Position numbers and translations under genes: made by a program. Below the pieces are notes generated by a model. It was not told the DNA's origin. It did not search any database and worked only from the letters and a program-made list of their open reading frames with translations. From Arthrobotrys musiformis (taxonomy: Eukaryota > Ascomycota > Orbiliomycetes > Orbiliales > Orbiliaceae), in assembly GCA_036971715.1 (NCBI GenBank), contig JAVHJL010000009.1, positions 1,860,001 to 1,924,000 on the forward strand: DNA of 64,000 bases, read 5' to 3'. Below, one piece after another: positions 1 to 11,911 of this stretch. Each line of letters opens with the position of its first letter. Positions within the stretch are counted from its first letter, which is position 1.

Positions 1-1628
1 TGTCTAGATCGGAAACGTTCACGAATCGACAGGTTGTTGGATGCGCATAATAGGGAACATCACCGACGCCGCGATGCAGATAGTGGCAACTTTTTTCAAC
101 TAGCTCGTGATCACACGGCCGGAATTTGCCGGCGTGCACATGCCTGCCGCTGTCAGTGTCAGTTAATTCAGGAACGGTCGAATCTATGTTCCCGCGCCCG
201 GAAAGCCTTGGTGTCCATATATTGCGTTCGTTGGTTATCTAGGGTTGTTCATTCCCCATTATGATTTTAAAATCTACTCTTGCATTGGCGCCCATATGGC
301 GAGTTCAATTCCGTTGAGAATAAGTTAGCGAGGTCTTTGTTCGATAAACTAAACGGCCGAATGTCTGTGACTACACGCCCCATAGAGCTCGGGGGCAACG
401 ACTTTGCATTCTAAAAAAAATTCCAACAACTTGTGCTTGCCAGTTTTCGAGTGCAACGTAGCCAACACAATATAATTAATCGACAACATTGCAGCCGGCT
501 GGTTGATCATTTCGGGTGGGGTAGCCACATGGCGAAACGTGCAATCTGGAGGCCATATGTTAGTGACAGAGGGAGACTCAAAATTGTTGGAGATGTCGGG
601 ATCCTGTGCCGTGTGCATGCCACTCGCTGCTCCGAAGGTAGCTCGAGAATAAGTTAGGACATGTCACAAAGGAACTAAAATTGTTTCGTCTGGCACACGA
701 TAATATAGACAAGTGCACACCAAGGCCGTGCCTCGAATGCTCGAGCTGGAGACCAGTACATATCCGTAGTTCACACTCGAATATTTACACGTATACGCAT
801 AGTATGCACAATATTAATTCGCTGCAGGGTGGTAGCTTTTGCGAGCCAATATGTGATTTCAACTGCATCTTGGTTGTTGCCAAAGTACTTGATTCTGCGC
901 CGCTGCACGGAAATTTTGTTCCTTTGCATTCAGGTTTAGTTTAAGACATTCTGCCGGCTTAAATTTGGTTGATGACCTTGCCAACATATAGGTACGAACC
1001 TAGCTAGTACTGGTCTCGGTCCAGCCAGCTAGTACTAGCTGTGCCGTCGATATCGATGGGGGCGTTTGTGTGACCAAGGTGAACTGCTGCTAAAGTTCAA
1101 TCTGTTGCTCCTTGCTTGGTGGGTAAACAGTTGTTAGAATCAGATTCCCCCCGTGACAAGCCTAGTGCTAGTGTAGTGTGTATAGTTACATGTATGCATC
1201 GTGTAGCTTCAATATTCTACTGTGGAAAGGCATCGAGGAATAGTTATTTTATTTGATTGGAAACATAGTACGATCCGCAAAGATATACATACCAACGTAG
1301 CGAAAATTTTAAACGAAGCGCTTTATCCAGAAAGCACACAAGCCCCCTAAGCATACATACAAAAATAATAATAAAATTCTCTACAATAGCTCCTCTAGAC
1401 ACTTTCAAAAAAAAAAAAAGAAGAAGAAGAAGAAGAAGAAGAAGAAATCAAAAGGAACCGAAACGGAAAGGAAAGAAGGAAAAAGAACACCATGGGAGAA
1501 TGTGCAGGCGGTAGTGATAATGCAATATCATAAAGCTCTATAGACTGACGGAATATTTGCGCAAGTGAATATGGGAATAAAAAGGGCAGAACTATATCAA
1601 TGAGCAGAGTTGGCTTCGTAAATCCAAA
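1..1628. other. gene-free stretch, left edge
   Basis: No ORF here looks coding: all are short, overlap on both strands and carry no recognisable motif. The part from about 1380 to 1628 is the likely 3' untranslated and termination zone of the minus-strand gene that ends at 1629. Repeated CTAG/AGCT words occur around 1000-1040. Confidence 0.6.
1407..1447. repeat. poly(A) followed by (AAG)n microsatellite
   Basis: A run of 13 A runs directly into about nine AAG units, followed by more purine-rich sequence to about 1490. It lies just beyond the stop codon of the minus-strand C2H2 gene, so on the coding strand it is a CTT/T-rich 3' tract. Confidence 0.85.
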
Positions 1629-4600
1629 CTAGTTGCCTGCTTCCCCTAGCTTTTCTTGGTGCTTCCTCAGATGAGCTCTATAATTATCCTTCCTTGCAGC
1701 TTGGAAGGTTGTAGCGCATCCGGGCCACTCGCATTCAATCCTACGTTGTCTGCTATCAGCATGTACAGATTTGATGTGACGTGTGAGGTTCATCCTCGGA
1801 GCCGCGATGTCGTGCTTGCAGATAGGGCATTTGAACAGCATAGTCTTCTTTTGACGTTTTGGTGGCGGCGGCGCGCCACTTGTGCTGGAAGCACCATTGC
1901 TTTCCTCTTTAAGAGGCGAACTCCTGCGTCGTTTTCGTGGTTTTGGGGGGGGCACCGGAGGCGGGGTCGGGGCCGTGGGAAGAAACCGGGGTGTTTCCTC
2001 CGGGTTGGTGTAAGTAGAAATTGGTGAACCAGTAATAGCACTCAAGAATGGGTTTGAGAGTCTGTGGATTCCCTGGTTTGTTGGTGGAATTGATACTGTC
2101 ATTGTTGGTTTCAGGTTCTCGGAGTATGTTGTTGTAGGGATGGATGTAGGAATCGAAGTGGGTGGAGGGTAGTAATTGTTAGGAGGGGGGTTGGCCGAAC
2201 TCAGAAAATCTTCTGTAAGACCCCATCCAGAGCTAGGAGCGAGATAGTATCCAACATGCTCTGGCAAACTCGATACCACAAGAGGATGTCGGTTCATGGG
2301 CCAGAAGGGCTCGAAATTATTACTTGTGTGATAATGTGTGTGGGAAGACTGAGAGTATGTTTTAGGCGCTGAAGTGCCATAATGCGACTGCGACAGAGTT
2401 AGAATATTGTCCTGGTTTTCCAGGGTTAGGACGGGATCCAAACTCGGACCATTGATAATAGATGTATAGGCGGTTATGGGCCCGCCCGAGAGAGGTCCAA
2501 GATCGCTGTTTTCAGTTGGGAAATAGGATGCTGCGTCAGAAACGAGCCGTTCTTCAGGCGACATTAGTGTCTCGTCCCAAAAGTCTGACTGGATTCGAGC
2601 CCTTATGCTTCTGGATGAGGCCAGGCTAGCTGTCATCGGTGAAAGAGATGGTGATTCTGAGAAGGGGTCTCCAGAAGGATTGAGGAATTTGGATTTAAGC
2701 TTAGGGGTTGGGTTTAATGTTGGCAGCCGGGTAGGTATCTCATCTTCGTCCGCGATCCAAGATCTCATTTCCTCTTCAACTCGCATTTTTCTGGATGCAG
2801 TTGAATACGATGCCGACCTCTTTTTTGAAGATAGCCGAAATGATTCTGAGTTTGTCATATTGGCAGCACACACTGTACACAAATGTATAACTTCATGAAC
2901 AAAAGCGTGGAACTCGGATTTTTTGCAATCAGCAAGCTATATTGTTCGATATGTTAGTCGAAGTTTCCAAAAAATCGATAGATGCAAAACACAATGACAT
3001 ACTTTTGCCATTCTCACTAATAAACTCTCTAGAGCACCTATTGTTGAAATCCAGCCGCAGCTGAGGCTATCCATCGCAACGTCTACCGCGTAGCCAAATG
3101 AACTGAATTTCGAATCTTTGAGCTTCTCGATGACATGTCGTCTGACTTTATCGATGAACGTGATCGAAGAAAACGAGATCCAAGCAGAATTTTTTGGAAG
3201 CAGTGATGAGGTATTTTCGAGCGTCCTTGTAGAATCCAAAATTTCTCGATCGCCTCCAGTCAGATAAAGCACCAAAGCATTAACCGTCCGATGATTCACT
3301 ACACCCAAAGACCGGTGCCTCGTTAGAAAATACGTTCGCGAAAAAGGTCTAGCTCTTGTTTCGGATTGGGAAACCTACAAGTAAAGTACGCCGCAATAGT
3401 GGTGAAGACGATACCAGCAATCAGTTGCATCCAAAGCAGTGCCTTCATCATTGAGCCTCGATCCTCCGGGGAGTTGGATGGGGTGGACTTGGAGGCGACA
3501 TCAATATTTGTAGATGGACCCAAGTCCGCGGTTTGATGATACTCTAACGCAGGGTCCTTTTTAGGAGCGCTCATTCGCGCAGACCCTGGCAATGTTGTTG
3601 GGTCCCGGGAGGTTATGTGCCATGATGGCCATCGTATTTTGATGATCAACTCGAAAGCCGATCTCTCCCAAGCAGCTTCGATTATATTCCTCCAGTCTAC
3701 CAATTCTTTGAAAAATGTTTCGATCCGTCTCTTGCGTTCGTGCTTCTGCTGTGGGAGAATTTGGTTGATGCTATCGCATAGATGAAGGATGCTATAAACC
3801 TCTCTTAGTGCGGTAGGGTAAGATGCCCTCTCATTGCTGAGCTCAATGAAGGTCTGGACTCCGAGACTTAGAAGATCAGTGTGGTTGGGAAAATTAAGGG
3901 AGAAGTCGTATGTATCAACGAAATTTTCATTGAAGGCTCGCTCGAGTGTGTTATAGCCATAGAGGGACGCATTGAATAGCCTCCGAATAGATTTCATTCC
4001 TTCATGTCCTATCTGCGATCTCAAAATCCTTCTTCGAGGGGGCGAATTCAGGTACTCGTCGAGGTTTGATACGCCCAATTCTGTGTTGACTGTAAGAAGT
4101 TCGGTGGGGTGAGAATAGCTAGAGAATAGGCGATAGTCAACATGATTGTGGTTTCTAGGAGCCCTGTCGAGTAATAGCTTTCGCTTTTCTACTTTTGTGT
4201 GGGTGATAGATGATCTATCATCTATCCCTAGGATTGAGCTGATAATCCCAAGTGACCCGACTGCCAGTGTCTGAAGAGGTGCACTTTCCAAGAGTGGGCC
4301 GGTAATTGGGGAAGATATCGGTTTAAAAATCGGGGTAGGGTCGCTTTGGGTGAAAGCGAGAAGGAGACCTTGGACTGAACGTTCGGATACCTCGAGAGTA
4401 ACCGTCTCGTATTCTCCAAATGTCGCCGTAGCGTACCAGTCGATACTGAGGAAAACCTTCTCAGCGAGCCCCATTCCAAGCTCACACAGTGCTGTTTTTT
4501 GCTTTAGGTTCACGAGAGAGGAACAGCAGCTCGAACACTCATCCGCGTGCAACCCGTATTCTTTAAACGATTCTAACATTTCCATTTCACAGTTGGTCCT

Positions 4601-5384
4601 CTCGTGATGTGTCCGAAGATGCGGTGACAATCCCGTTTCATTTGCTTTTATCATTCGGCGCATTATTTGTAGGGCGTTGTAGAATGCTTTAGCGGCTTGC
4701 ATTTCTGGATTTTTGACGTATCTAGCACGTTCAAGCTTAACGTTTTCAGAAAGGGAGAGAGAGCTAGTTGAAAATTACCCCTTAGCACAGTCCCATACCC
4801 AGAGTAGTCAGTGAATGCATTGTATCAGATGACTTACATAACTTGGTCCGTGTCTACTGTTTCCGCCTTCCAGAGATATATCCAAGGGGTGGAAATTTTG
4901 TTTCCTTGACTAGTTCTAAGCTCCGAACCGTCAAGTAGAATCAAATAAGGGCTTCTGAGTTCTAGCTCATCAAAGTCTACCTGTCCAAGTGCTTCTCCGT
5001 CGATATAAGCATCATGAAGCTTCCGAATGTGTGACTTGAAAGAGCGAATACATTAGCTCCAGCACGGACCCTTTATGTAAGAGTGTAAGGGCTACGCTTG
5101 AGTGATCAAATCACAGAGTTTTCTGCACCTACCTGTGGAACATCCTGATACCCAGTTGGAAAAAATTGTTGGACCTCTGAGTTCACACGGTTGTATTCGT
5201 TGCTAACATTTCTAGACTGACTTGGCCAGGGGTTCTCCACACTCGGGGTTTCGTCTTCGCTCGGAGTGTCCAATATCCAGCTAGTCATACAATCTGAATC
5301 GTCGTAGTGGTATCCCGAAATTTGGTCTGCGCTCTCTAGTTGGCTACATTTCCGGGAAATTTTCTCCTCGTCGTGCTGGCGCAT
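1629..5384 (-). CDS. predicted membrane-segment protein with two C-terminal C2H2 zinc fingers (five exons, about 1145 aa)
   Basis: I did not recognise the family. Exons on the minus strand: 5384-5133, 5034-4838, 4763-3379, 3298-3003, 2936-1629. All four junctions keep phase, and three of the introns (74, 80 and 66 nt) have good GT donors and TAG acceptors; the last two of these contain CTAAC. Seen in the product: an acidic Ser-rich N terminus, a Cys cluster (C-x2-CC) around residue 200, and a hydrophobic segment of about 20 residues near residue 600 (LLWMQLIAGIVFTTIAAYF). Then come about 100 residues, a long Ser/Pro-rich linker, a basic patch (KPRKRRR) and two fingers at the extreme C terminus (C-x2-C-x13-H-x4-H and C-x4-C-x14-H-x3-H). 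Alternative: two genes, one ending at a stop at 3323 just after the membrane segment, the other starting at ATG 3074 or 2858. I prefer one gene because the middle exon has no early ATG and fits both introns. The 5' end may extend upstream. Confidence 0.65.
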
Positions 5385-5520
5385 CTTTCCAAGCCGGTGC
5401 CTCAGGTTGAGTTCTCCGTCGAGCTTCCCACGGCCAACTGTTGGCCCTTAACCTCCGTCAAGCTCTCCAACGTTTTGAACGTTTTCTCGAAAATATTCCC
5501 GCTGTCCGCAGACCAGAATT
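5385..5520 (-). other. possible upstream coding extension in a shifted frame
   Basis: Upstream of the ATG at 5384 the same frame stays open for about 20 codons and reads as charged helix (KLDGELNLRHRLGK). Further upstream a different frame gives a protein-like stretch (FWSADSGNIFEKTFKTLE) preceded by a TAG acceptor. No intron fits between them, so they join only if one base is gained or lost near 5426-5431. This could be a frameshifted or misassembled first exon, or chance. The region further upstream, 5521-5600, is pyrimidine-rich on the plus strand. Confidence 0.25.
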
Positions 5521-8500
5521 TCTATCTCCTATCTCCTATTTCCTTATTTTTTATTATTTCCTTCTTTTTATTTTTTTCCCTTTCCTTCTTTCTCTAGAGG
5601 TTTATCTTAGGGGAAAAGACTTTGTGATAAAAGGTTAGGAGCCGCGAGGAAGCCTTCTGCAAATGGGTGGCCTAGCTTGGGGATTGCCTAGTTTTCGGTT
5701 CATAGAATTCCAGTTTGTGCTGTCGAGATCCTTGTTGGAGAGTTGGGGTTGTGCCTTAATATTGGGAAGAAGCAGATGAGGGAACGAGACTGGGATGACC
5801 ACACACACAACACAAATCAGGGAAAAGAAAATTTATAACAGACTATCGCTGGGGAAAATCGTGAGGTGGGAGTGTAATCAGGAATGGGCTCGAACATAGT
5901 TGGGGGCTCTCTTCCTTATGTCAGACAGCATCTATTTTGATCACTGGGAATATATTGCTATGGGGGATAGTTTCTTGACAAGTATTTCTCAAAACTAGCT
6001 GGGCAGTGCTAATCTATAAGATGCACCAGCAGGCAAGTACCCTATTAGCCATCAATGTCAAATGGTAACGAGGCTGACGCTTAACCTCCCGTCACCCCAA
6101 TTCCGCGCTTCTGCGTTCTGCGTCTGAATAAGTACTGAAATCATGACATGGCCCCGTTAGCCCATGCTCCAATAACATGAACACGCACGCCGCGTCGATA
6201 TGAAGTCAAAGCTCGGATGCAGATAGTTCCAACAGTCACTGATAGGTAATGGATACACAGACGTATAGCTAGGAACGGCCGTATAAAGGATCGCAATGGC
6301 GTCGACTTCCACACAAGGCCCGCCAACCAAAGACGACACAAATGGTGTATACTATCGCTGCCATGCTAGGCCAGGCAGAAGCAAAACTTTTGCTGTGGTT
6401 GAGAGAGAACCTTGATCAACTAAAAGTGGCTGTTGGATACATCTGCCAGGCACAACACTACATTGCGGCTACTTGGTTTGGGGCTTAAGTTGGTGTATCA
6501 AATAAGTCGCCTTGGCATCAGAGTAATCACACAACTGCATGGAACCTGCCACATGCTAACCAACAGGTTGCGAGAAGTGAATTAATTTACAGGCTGGTAC
6601 GATGGGTGCAAATCAACGGTGCACCGCTTTTCCGATGCATGTTGTGTGATACAACTAGAATTTCGGTTTCGCACTGCGCATAATTTTCCCCACCCTTTAA
6701 ATTCTTGGTGCATGTCAAATTCATAGTTTTTCTTTGTTGGATAGCTTCGCAAGATGTCCTTGCAACACAGGAGTCGAGAGGTCATGGACTAATCTTGAAA
6801 ACTGGGGCATGACAGTGCATCTGAGGGCTCCGCCTCAAACTCCCGCCCGAGATGAATGAGCCGCAAGGTGGTTTGCCCTCCCCTCAGAAAGATGCAGCGT
6901 AGCCTGTCCCGCAATATCGATCGGGAGATATAAATAACAGTATAGTTTGGACTGGGTGGGGACGCAAGTCCAAGTCGGCAAATGATTGGACGCACACGTC
7001 CAGGTCCGCAGTGCCCTCCACCCACAATGAGTGAGAGCCCGCCGCTCTCAACTGACTCTCTTCGTAAGCTTAAGCCCAGGCCGGCCTTAGAATATCATAG
7101 GTATACGGGGGACATTCCCATATCAAGCGGTACAATCCGTGCCATGATTTTTGTTTGTCGCTGGCACGGCTGTAACACACGAATGAACAGAACCGGATTA
7201 GCTGCGGCTCCACTGCAGGTTCCAGATTTAGCACACATCTCGTGTGATTCCAAATTCAGACCCGTTTGTTCATCTCACAAAATTTCCGCACGGCGATTTG
7301 CTGGAACAATGCCAGTGCAATATCTTGAGGATAGCAAAGGAAAGAAGATCGAAAGAGGGGAAGGAAAAAGGCTAAGAGGGCCTCTGGGCTCGAATACCTA
7401 TGTGTAAAGAGTATAGAATGTATCAATATATTCCAACGATCATGATCACGAGATCGCGGGGGCGCATGAGCTAGCTGAGGGTACTTGATTTGATTGCACA
7501 TTTGGATCTGCCAAACGCCAACCGCATTAGGTCAACACATTCCGAATTTTAATTATGTTCCATAAATATAAATAAAGGCCAGGCCTTAGCTTTATAATGA
7601 TTTATAAATTTATCCCAAATATATTTGCGAAGGCCTCTCTCTACGCTGTTCCGCGGGGTAGAAGCTGAAGTAGATAGAAAAGCATCAAATGATTATCATG
7701 AGTAGTCTGGGTATCATGAGTGCTTTTATCAATAGCGGTCGGGGCTAGCCTAGGACTCGAGTCTTACGTGGCTTCGAGGCCATACCCTAGCCTAATTCGG
7801 TTAGCCATAGGAAACCTTCGCGTGTCCGGACGACGAAGTATCAAGATGGAGGAGGTTCTATTCTCGGAAGACGGCTCATAGATTTGCAAGCCTATGGCGG
7901 GGTTCAAGGTTTGGAAGTTACAAGGTAAGTTTTGGGGTTTCGACGCTACCGTTGTTGTCACTAGCATGAATGTCCAAGATATATCGAAGCATCGCGATAT
8001 CGAACGTGTACCTCTGCCGTCAAGGTCCGAATAGCAATATGTGATACTTACATGTACATATTCATACGTGAATATACTAATATTACGAGGCAAACGCATA
8101 ATATTTATGGCGCCGGATACTAATTCGGAGCTCTCGAGAAATGCGATTAGCTATATCAGTCCAATTTATGTTAATCTCCAGGAACAAGACCAGTTGCTCG
8201 TTGGAGTCTATGCGACTACAGCGCCTATCAACTTAACTTCTAGAGACTTGAATCTTCACGAAACCTTCAATTGCAGTTTAATATCAATTATTAAACGGGT
8301 AAATGATGGGCACCAATGCAAGGGCGATGTAAGAGTTGGCTTATTTTGATACCTAGCCACAACTAGGGCAAAAAGCCGACTAATTTGTCCACTTGGTAAC
8401 TCATCCGACAGCACGTGGGTATCATGGATTTACACACTCCCTTGCATATTCAAAATTTGGATATAAAACTACCTTTAGTAAATTGTATTGTTATGGCCAA

Positions 8501-9515
8501 ATAGTGTAATCTAGTCTCGTACCTAGACTAGGCGTCACAAATGGTGACTTCGCTTTGATTGTATATATATGGTCTATGTGCCCGCGTTATTTGATTAGAG
8601 AATGAAACTTAGGAATCACGATAAAGTTTAGTTTGACGATGGTCTGACATTGTATGCTTTTAAATAAGACATGACGAGCGGGGGGCGCCATTGTATTATA
8701 TACGTCAGGATATATAGATGAACCGTCTTCTGCGTATTGAATTTGCCTATCCTAAAGACAAAGGTAGCTGCGCTACAGAGTATTTACTCAATTCGTATGA
8801 ATGTAATGGGATCTGATAGCACATCAGAGCTTCATCAAATATCAAAGAGCATCCTAAGCCATATTCTTTGGTTGTATTTTCATGGGTGGGCATGTTTTCG
8901 CATCGAGATGACGCATACATACCCAGGTAGCTATGGAGAAGCGCAAGTTGCCAAATTTAGCCTCACTCTCCCATATTTAGGCCATCCGAATCACACTAAG
9001 TTCACCAAACTAGTTATGCGGACAGAGAACCTACCATTTATATGCGCTTTGCGGCACATTCCAAGTGTGGGTCTATCGTTGGCTAAAGACTCAGCCTCGT
9101 ATATTTTGAAACTGTACGACTTCGATTGGCGGTATTCGGAAGGCTGTGCATGTGCACTGTGCGGGGCAGAAGTGTATCCCGTAATATCGAGTGGACAGGG
9201 TGCATTAAAAACGGTCCGCTGCCAAATTTCAAAACATTACCTGTAAATTAATAAACTTAGCAGTGTAGGCGGCGCATAGTTAGCCGTTCAATGCCACCGA
9301 GTTCACGAGTTTGTACCAGCAAACATTAGCTTTCCGATATGTGCCACTAGGTATTCTGCGTTGTGTTGGAATTCACATAACTAACCTATTGTTACACACT
9401 AACAATTCTCGCCCCAGTGGGCCATGGCCACGAAGTCTTCGCCACCAACAATAAAACCAACCAACAAACATCAGCCCGACGATCCACATTATGTCCACTT
9501 GAAATGTCTACTTGG

Positions 9516-9537
9516 AAAAAAAAAAAAAAAAAAAAAA
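9516..9537. repeat. poly(A) tract, 22 nt
   Basis: Uninterrupted A run in gene-free DNA. No flanking duplication was seen by eye. Confidence 0.9.
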
Positions 9538-11738
9538 GACTATAGTGTTTCAGATTCCGAGTTGCCCTTGCTTCCAATTCACGAGTCCCACTAGTACCAT
9601 CATATCTAGTCCAAGTGTGCAAAGGTTGGTCAGCTGCGCTTGATACAAGTTGGCTCTGCGGCCAGGCTAGGAAAGTTGGCATGGCCTTGCAAGGCGCGGT
9701 TTGTATTAGATATGCGGCGTTACAATGTCCGTTTGGTCACCAGGGCATCCCATCTTCTGACAAGGCTCTGAAACCCCGAATAGACCGACAGACGCTCATC
9801 AGTTCTGTTGAGAGTAGTGTGTGCTATGTATACGAAGGCTTCCTCAGAACGTATGTTTCAGTTGTGGGAACAGTTTTAGAGCTAGCAGAGATTGATAGGC
9901 GTAACGAATGACAAGATAGGCAGGCTTGGTTTCGAGGTACGGATCTTCTATAGTTTATTTTTTTGGACAAGAAGGCTGAAGGCTCGATACCTACAGCGCG
10001 GATGCAAAAGCCAGAGTTATTTGAAGGATCTGGACCCAACCCGCATTTGCCTGGATTCGAGGCTAGCCCGCACTGAAGAACTTCACCCTACACCTATGTC
10101 ATGTACACAGCACGTAAATAAAAACATAAGATGTCGAGTAATATTCCTTCGCTGCGTTCACGCATGTACAGCACGATATTTGATATTCGGATTAGGTTTA
10201 TTCCGATTCCAGAACTAGCTGTATTCAAATGAGAATTTAGCCTCTTGCACAAACTCGCCTACTCACTCGTGACCCCGCCTTCGGTTTAAGGAAGCATATC
10301 TTGTTCGTGGAGGATGCTCGGGTGGGCGGGAGGATCCTTAAAGCATTCTCAAAAGTTGTATTTAGTACGGAATGGAGTATTTGGCCTATTTGTTTTCTTT
10401 TCTTCTTCTTTTTTTTCTCTCTCTGATCTAGCGATACCAATAATTACTCTATTCCACATGGCTCAATTCGAGCGCGGGAGTTGGCACAGCGCGTAACGTT
10501 CCGCCCCAAAAAGACTTTAAGAGGCGATTATATATTTTCGCCTCGGAGAATATAGACAGAGGCATCCAAAAATCCTCTATTTATATTGACGCATGAACGC
10601 CGATGGGTGTAGCATCAAGAATGGAATGTAGAGACAAAGCCACGCTATACAATCCGCTAGATCTAGATACCGGATACGAGGTTAGTTTCAGGAAACCCAC
10701 GTTAGAGCAACGTTTTAGCTGGACGTAGCTACTCAACCCGCCATGCATGTGGAAGGAGCTCCCAACAATATTACCTCTAGATCCCCTACATAGATCGGTA
10801 CACCCTTGACGTATGGTGTAATTTTGGGCAGGGCTACAGATACACTAGATCGGAGACGGAAAAATCCTCGGTCCTCGGGTGAATTTGAATTGGAGCTGAC
10901 TCGAGCCTCCTCTGATCCATAGTGTGGCTTAAACTCGGAAAGTAAATTACGAGAGCTAGAAATTTATCTTTCCGTGTATGCAAACGGTTGAACAAATTTG
11001 CTAACTTTGCATCAGTTAGTCGGAACCTCTTTAGAGAGCTCTATACAGACCCGTGCATAGTCTCGCACTAACCAAACCTCTGTTTTTTAGATTGCCGAGG
11101 GAGATAAGCACTTCACTATTCACTTTAGGATTTGAGGGTTGTCCTCCTTAGATATACCTTCTACTCTCGTACGCGTATGCAGCCTCCCATAAACGGTTCA
11201 TGTACCGAGGCAGCCTCGAGGCAGCCCCCAGCCAGAACTAGCCTTGTAAATTTTCAAAGGCGTATACTTGGAGTCTAGTTTGCTACTGTTCTATGCATGA
11301 CAGGTTCGCCATGTGAGAGCGCGGCACCCACTTACGATAGCCGTCTCGTTTAGATACTTATATATTCTATGTATCAGTCTGACTCTCTCCCATATCTATT
11401 TAAAACCAAAAATACTAATTAGGCTGGCCATCCAGAGCTGGGGAGCAACTTCAATTAGCCCTGTTGTATTTTGGTGACACATATGTGTTGGCCCACCTTC
11501 ACAAACATTACACATACCTATCGGCTTATATAGCGTTTTAAGGCAAGACTAGGCTTATATATGTATGATAATTAATATATTAAGGGCTGAGATTCACAAT
11601 AACAGAGGTTGCGACGTTGCGCCAACGTATTGGACTTCGTTTTCGACTGTTTTCCAGCTTTGAATTTTGTTTGCTTTATAATTAGCTAGAGGGGCCTCCC
11701 TTTCTGCTAGTTTTGAGGCTATGTCCGCGGGAGTCTGG

Positions 11739-11765
11739 ATATATATATATATATATATATATATA
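11739..11765. repeat. (AT)n microsatellite
   Basis: About 13 AT units in gene-free DNA. Confidence 0.9.
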
Positions 11766-11876
11766 CCTCAGTATGAATGTGTATACATATAGCATTTATC
11801 TCATCGTCTCAAAATATTCTCACTAAATGCAAGGGACATAACGAGATACAGAAATGCGAACAATATATAACTACTC

Positions 11877-11911
11877 CAGGAGCGCCTAGCCTCGAGACAG
11901 GAGCGCCTAGC
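11877..11911. repeat. 14-bp direct repeat, two copies, 21-bp period
   Basis: CAGGAGCGCCTAGC occurs at 11877-11890 and again at 11898-11911, separated by CTCGAGA. No function assigned. Confidence 0.8.

Noticed and set aside
2858..2858. ATG at 2858 as start of a separate C2H2 gene
   Set aside because: The open frame continues upstream to a good acceptor at 2936 and joins in phase to an upstream exon; kept only as an alternative.
6982..7407. 141-codon ORF containing CRWHGC, superficially zinc-finger-like
   Set aside because: The required histidines at finger spacing are absent.
8737..9246. 169-codon plus-strand ORF in the gene desert
   Set aside because: No recognisable motif and no supporting intron or neighbour; length is within chance for 17 kb of mixed composition.
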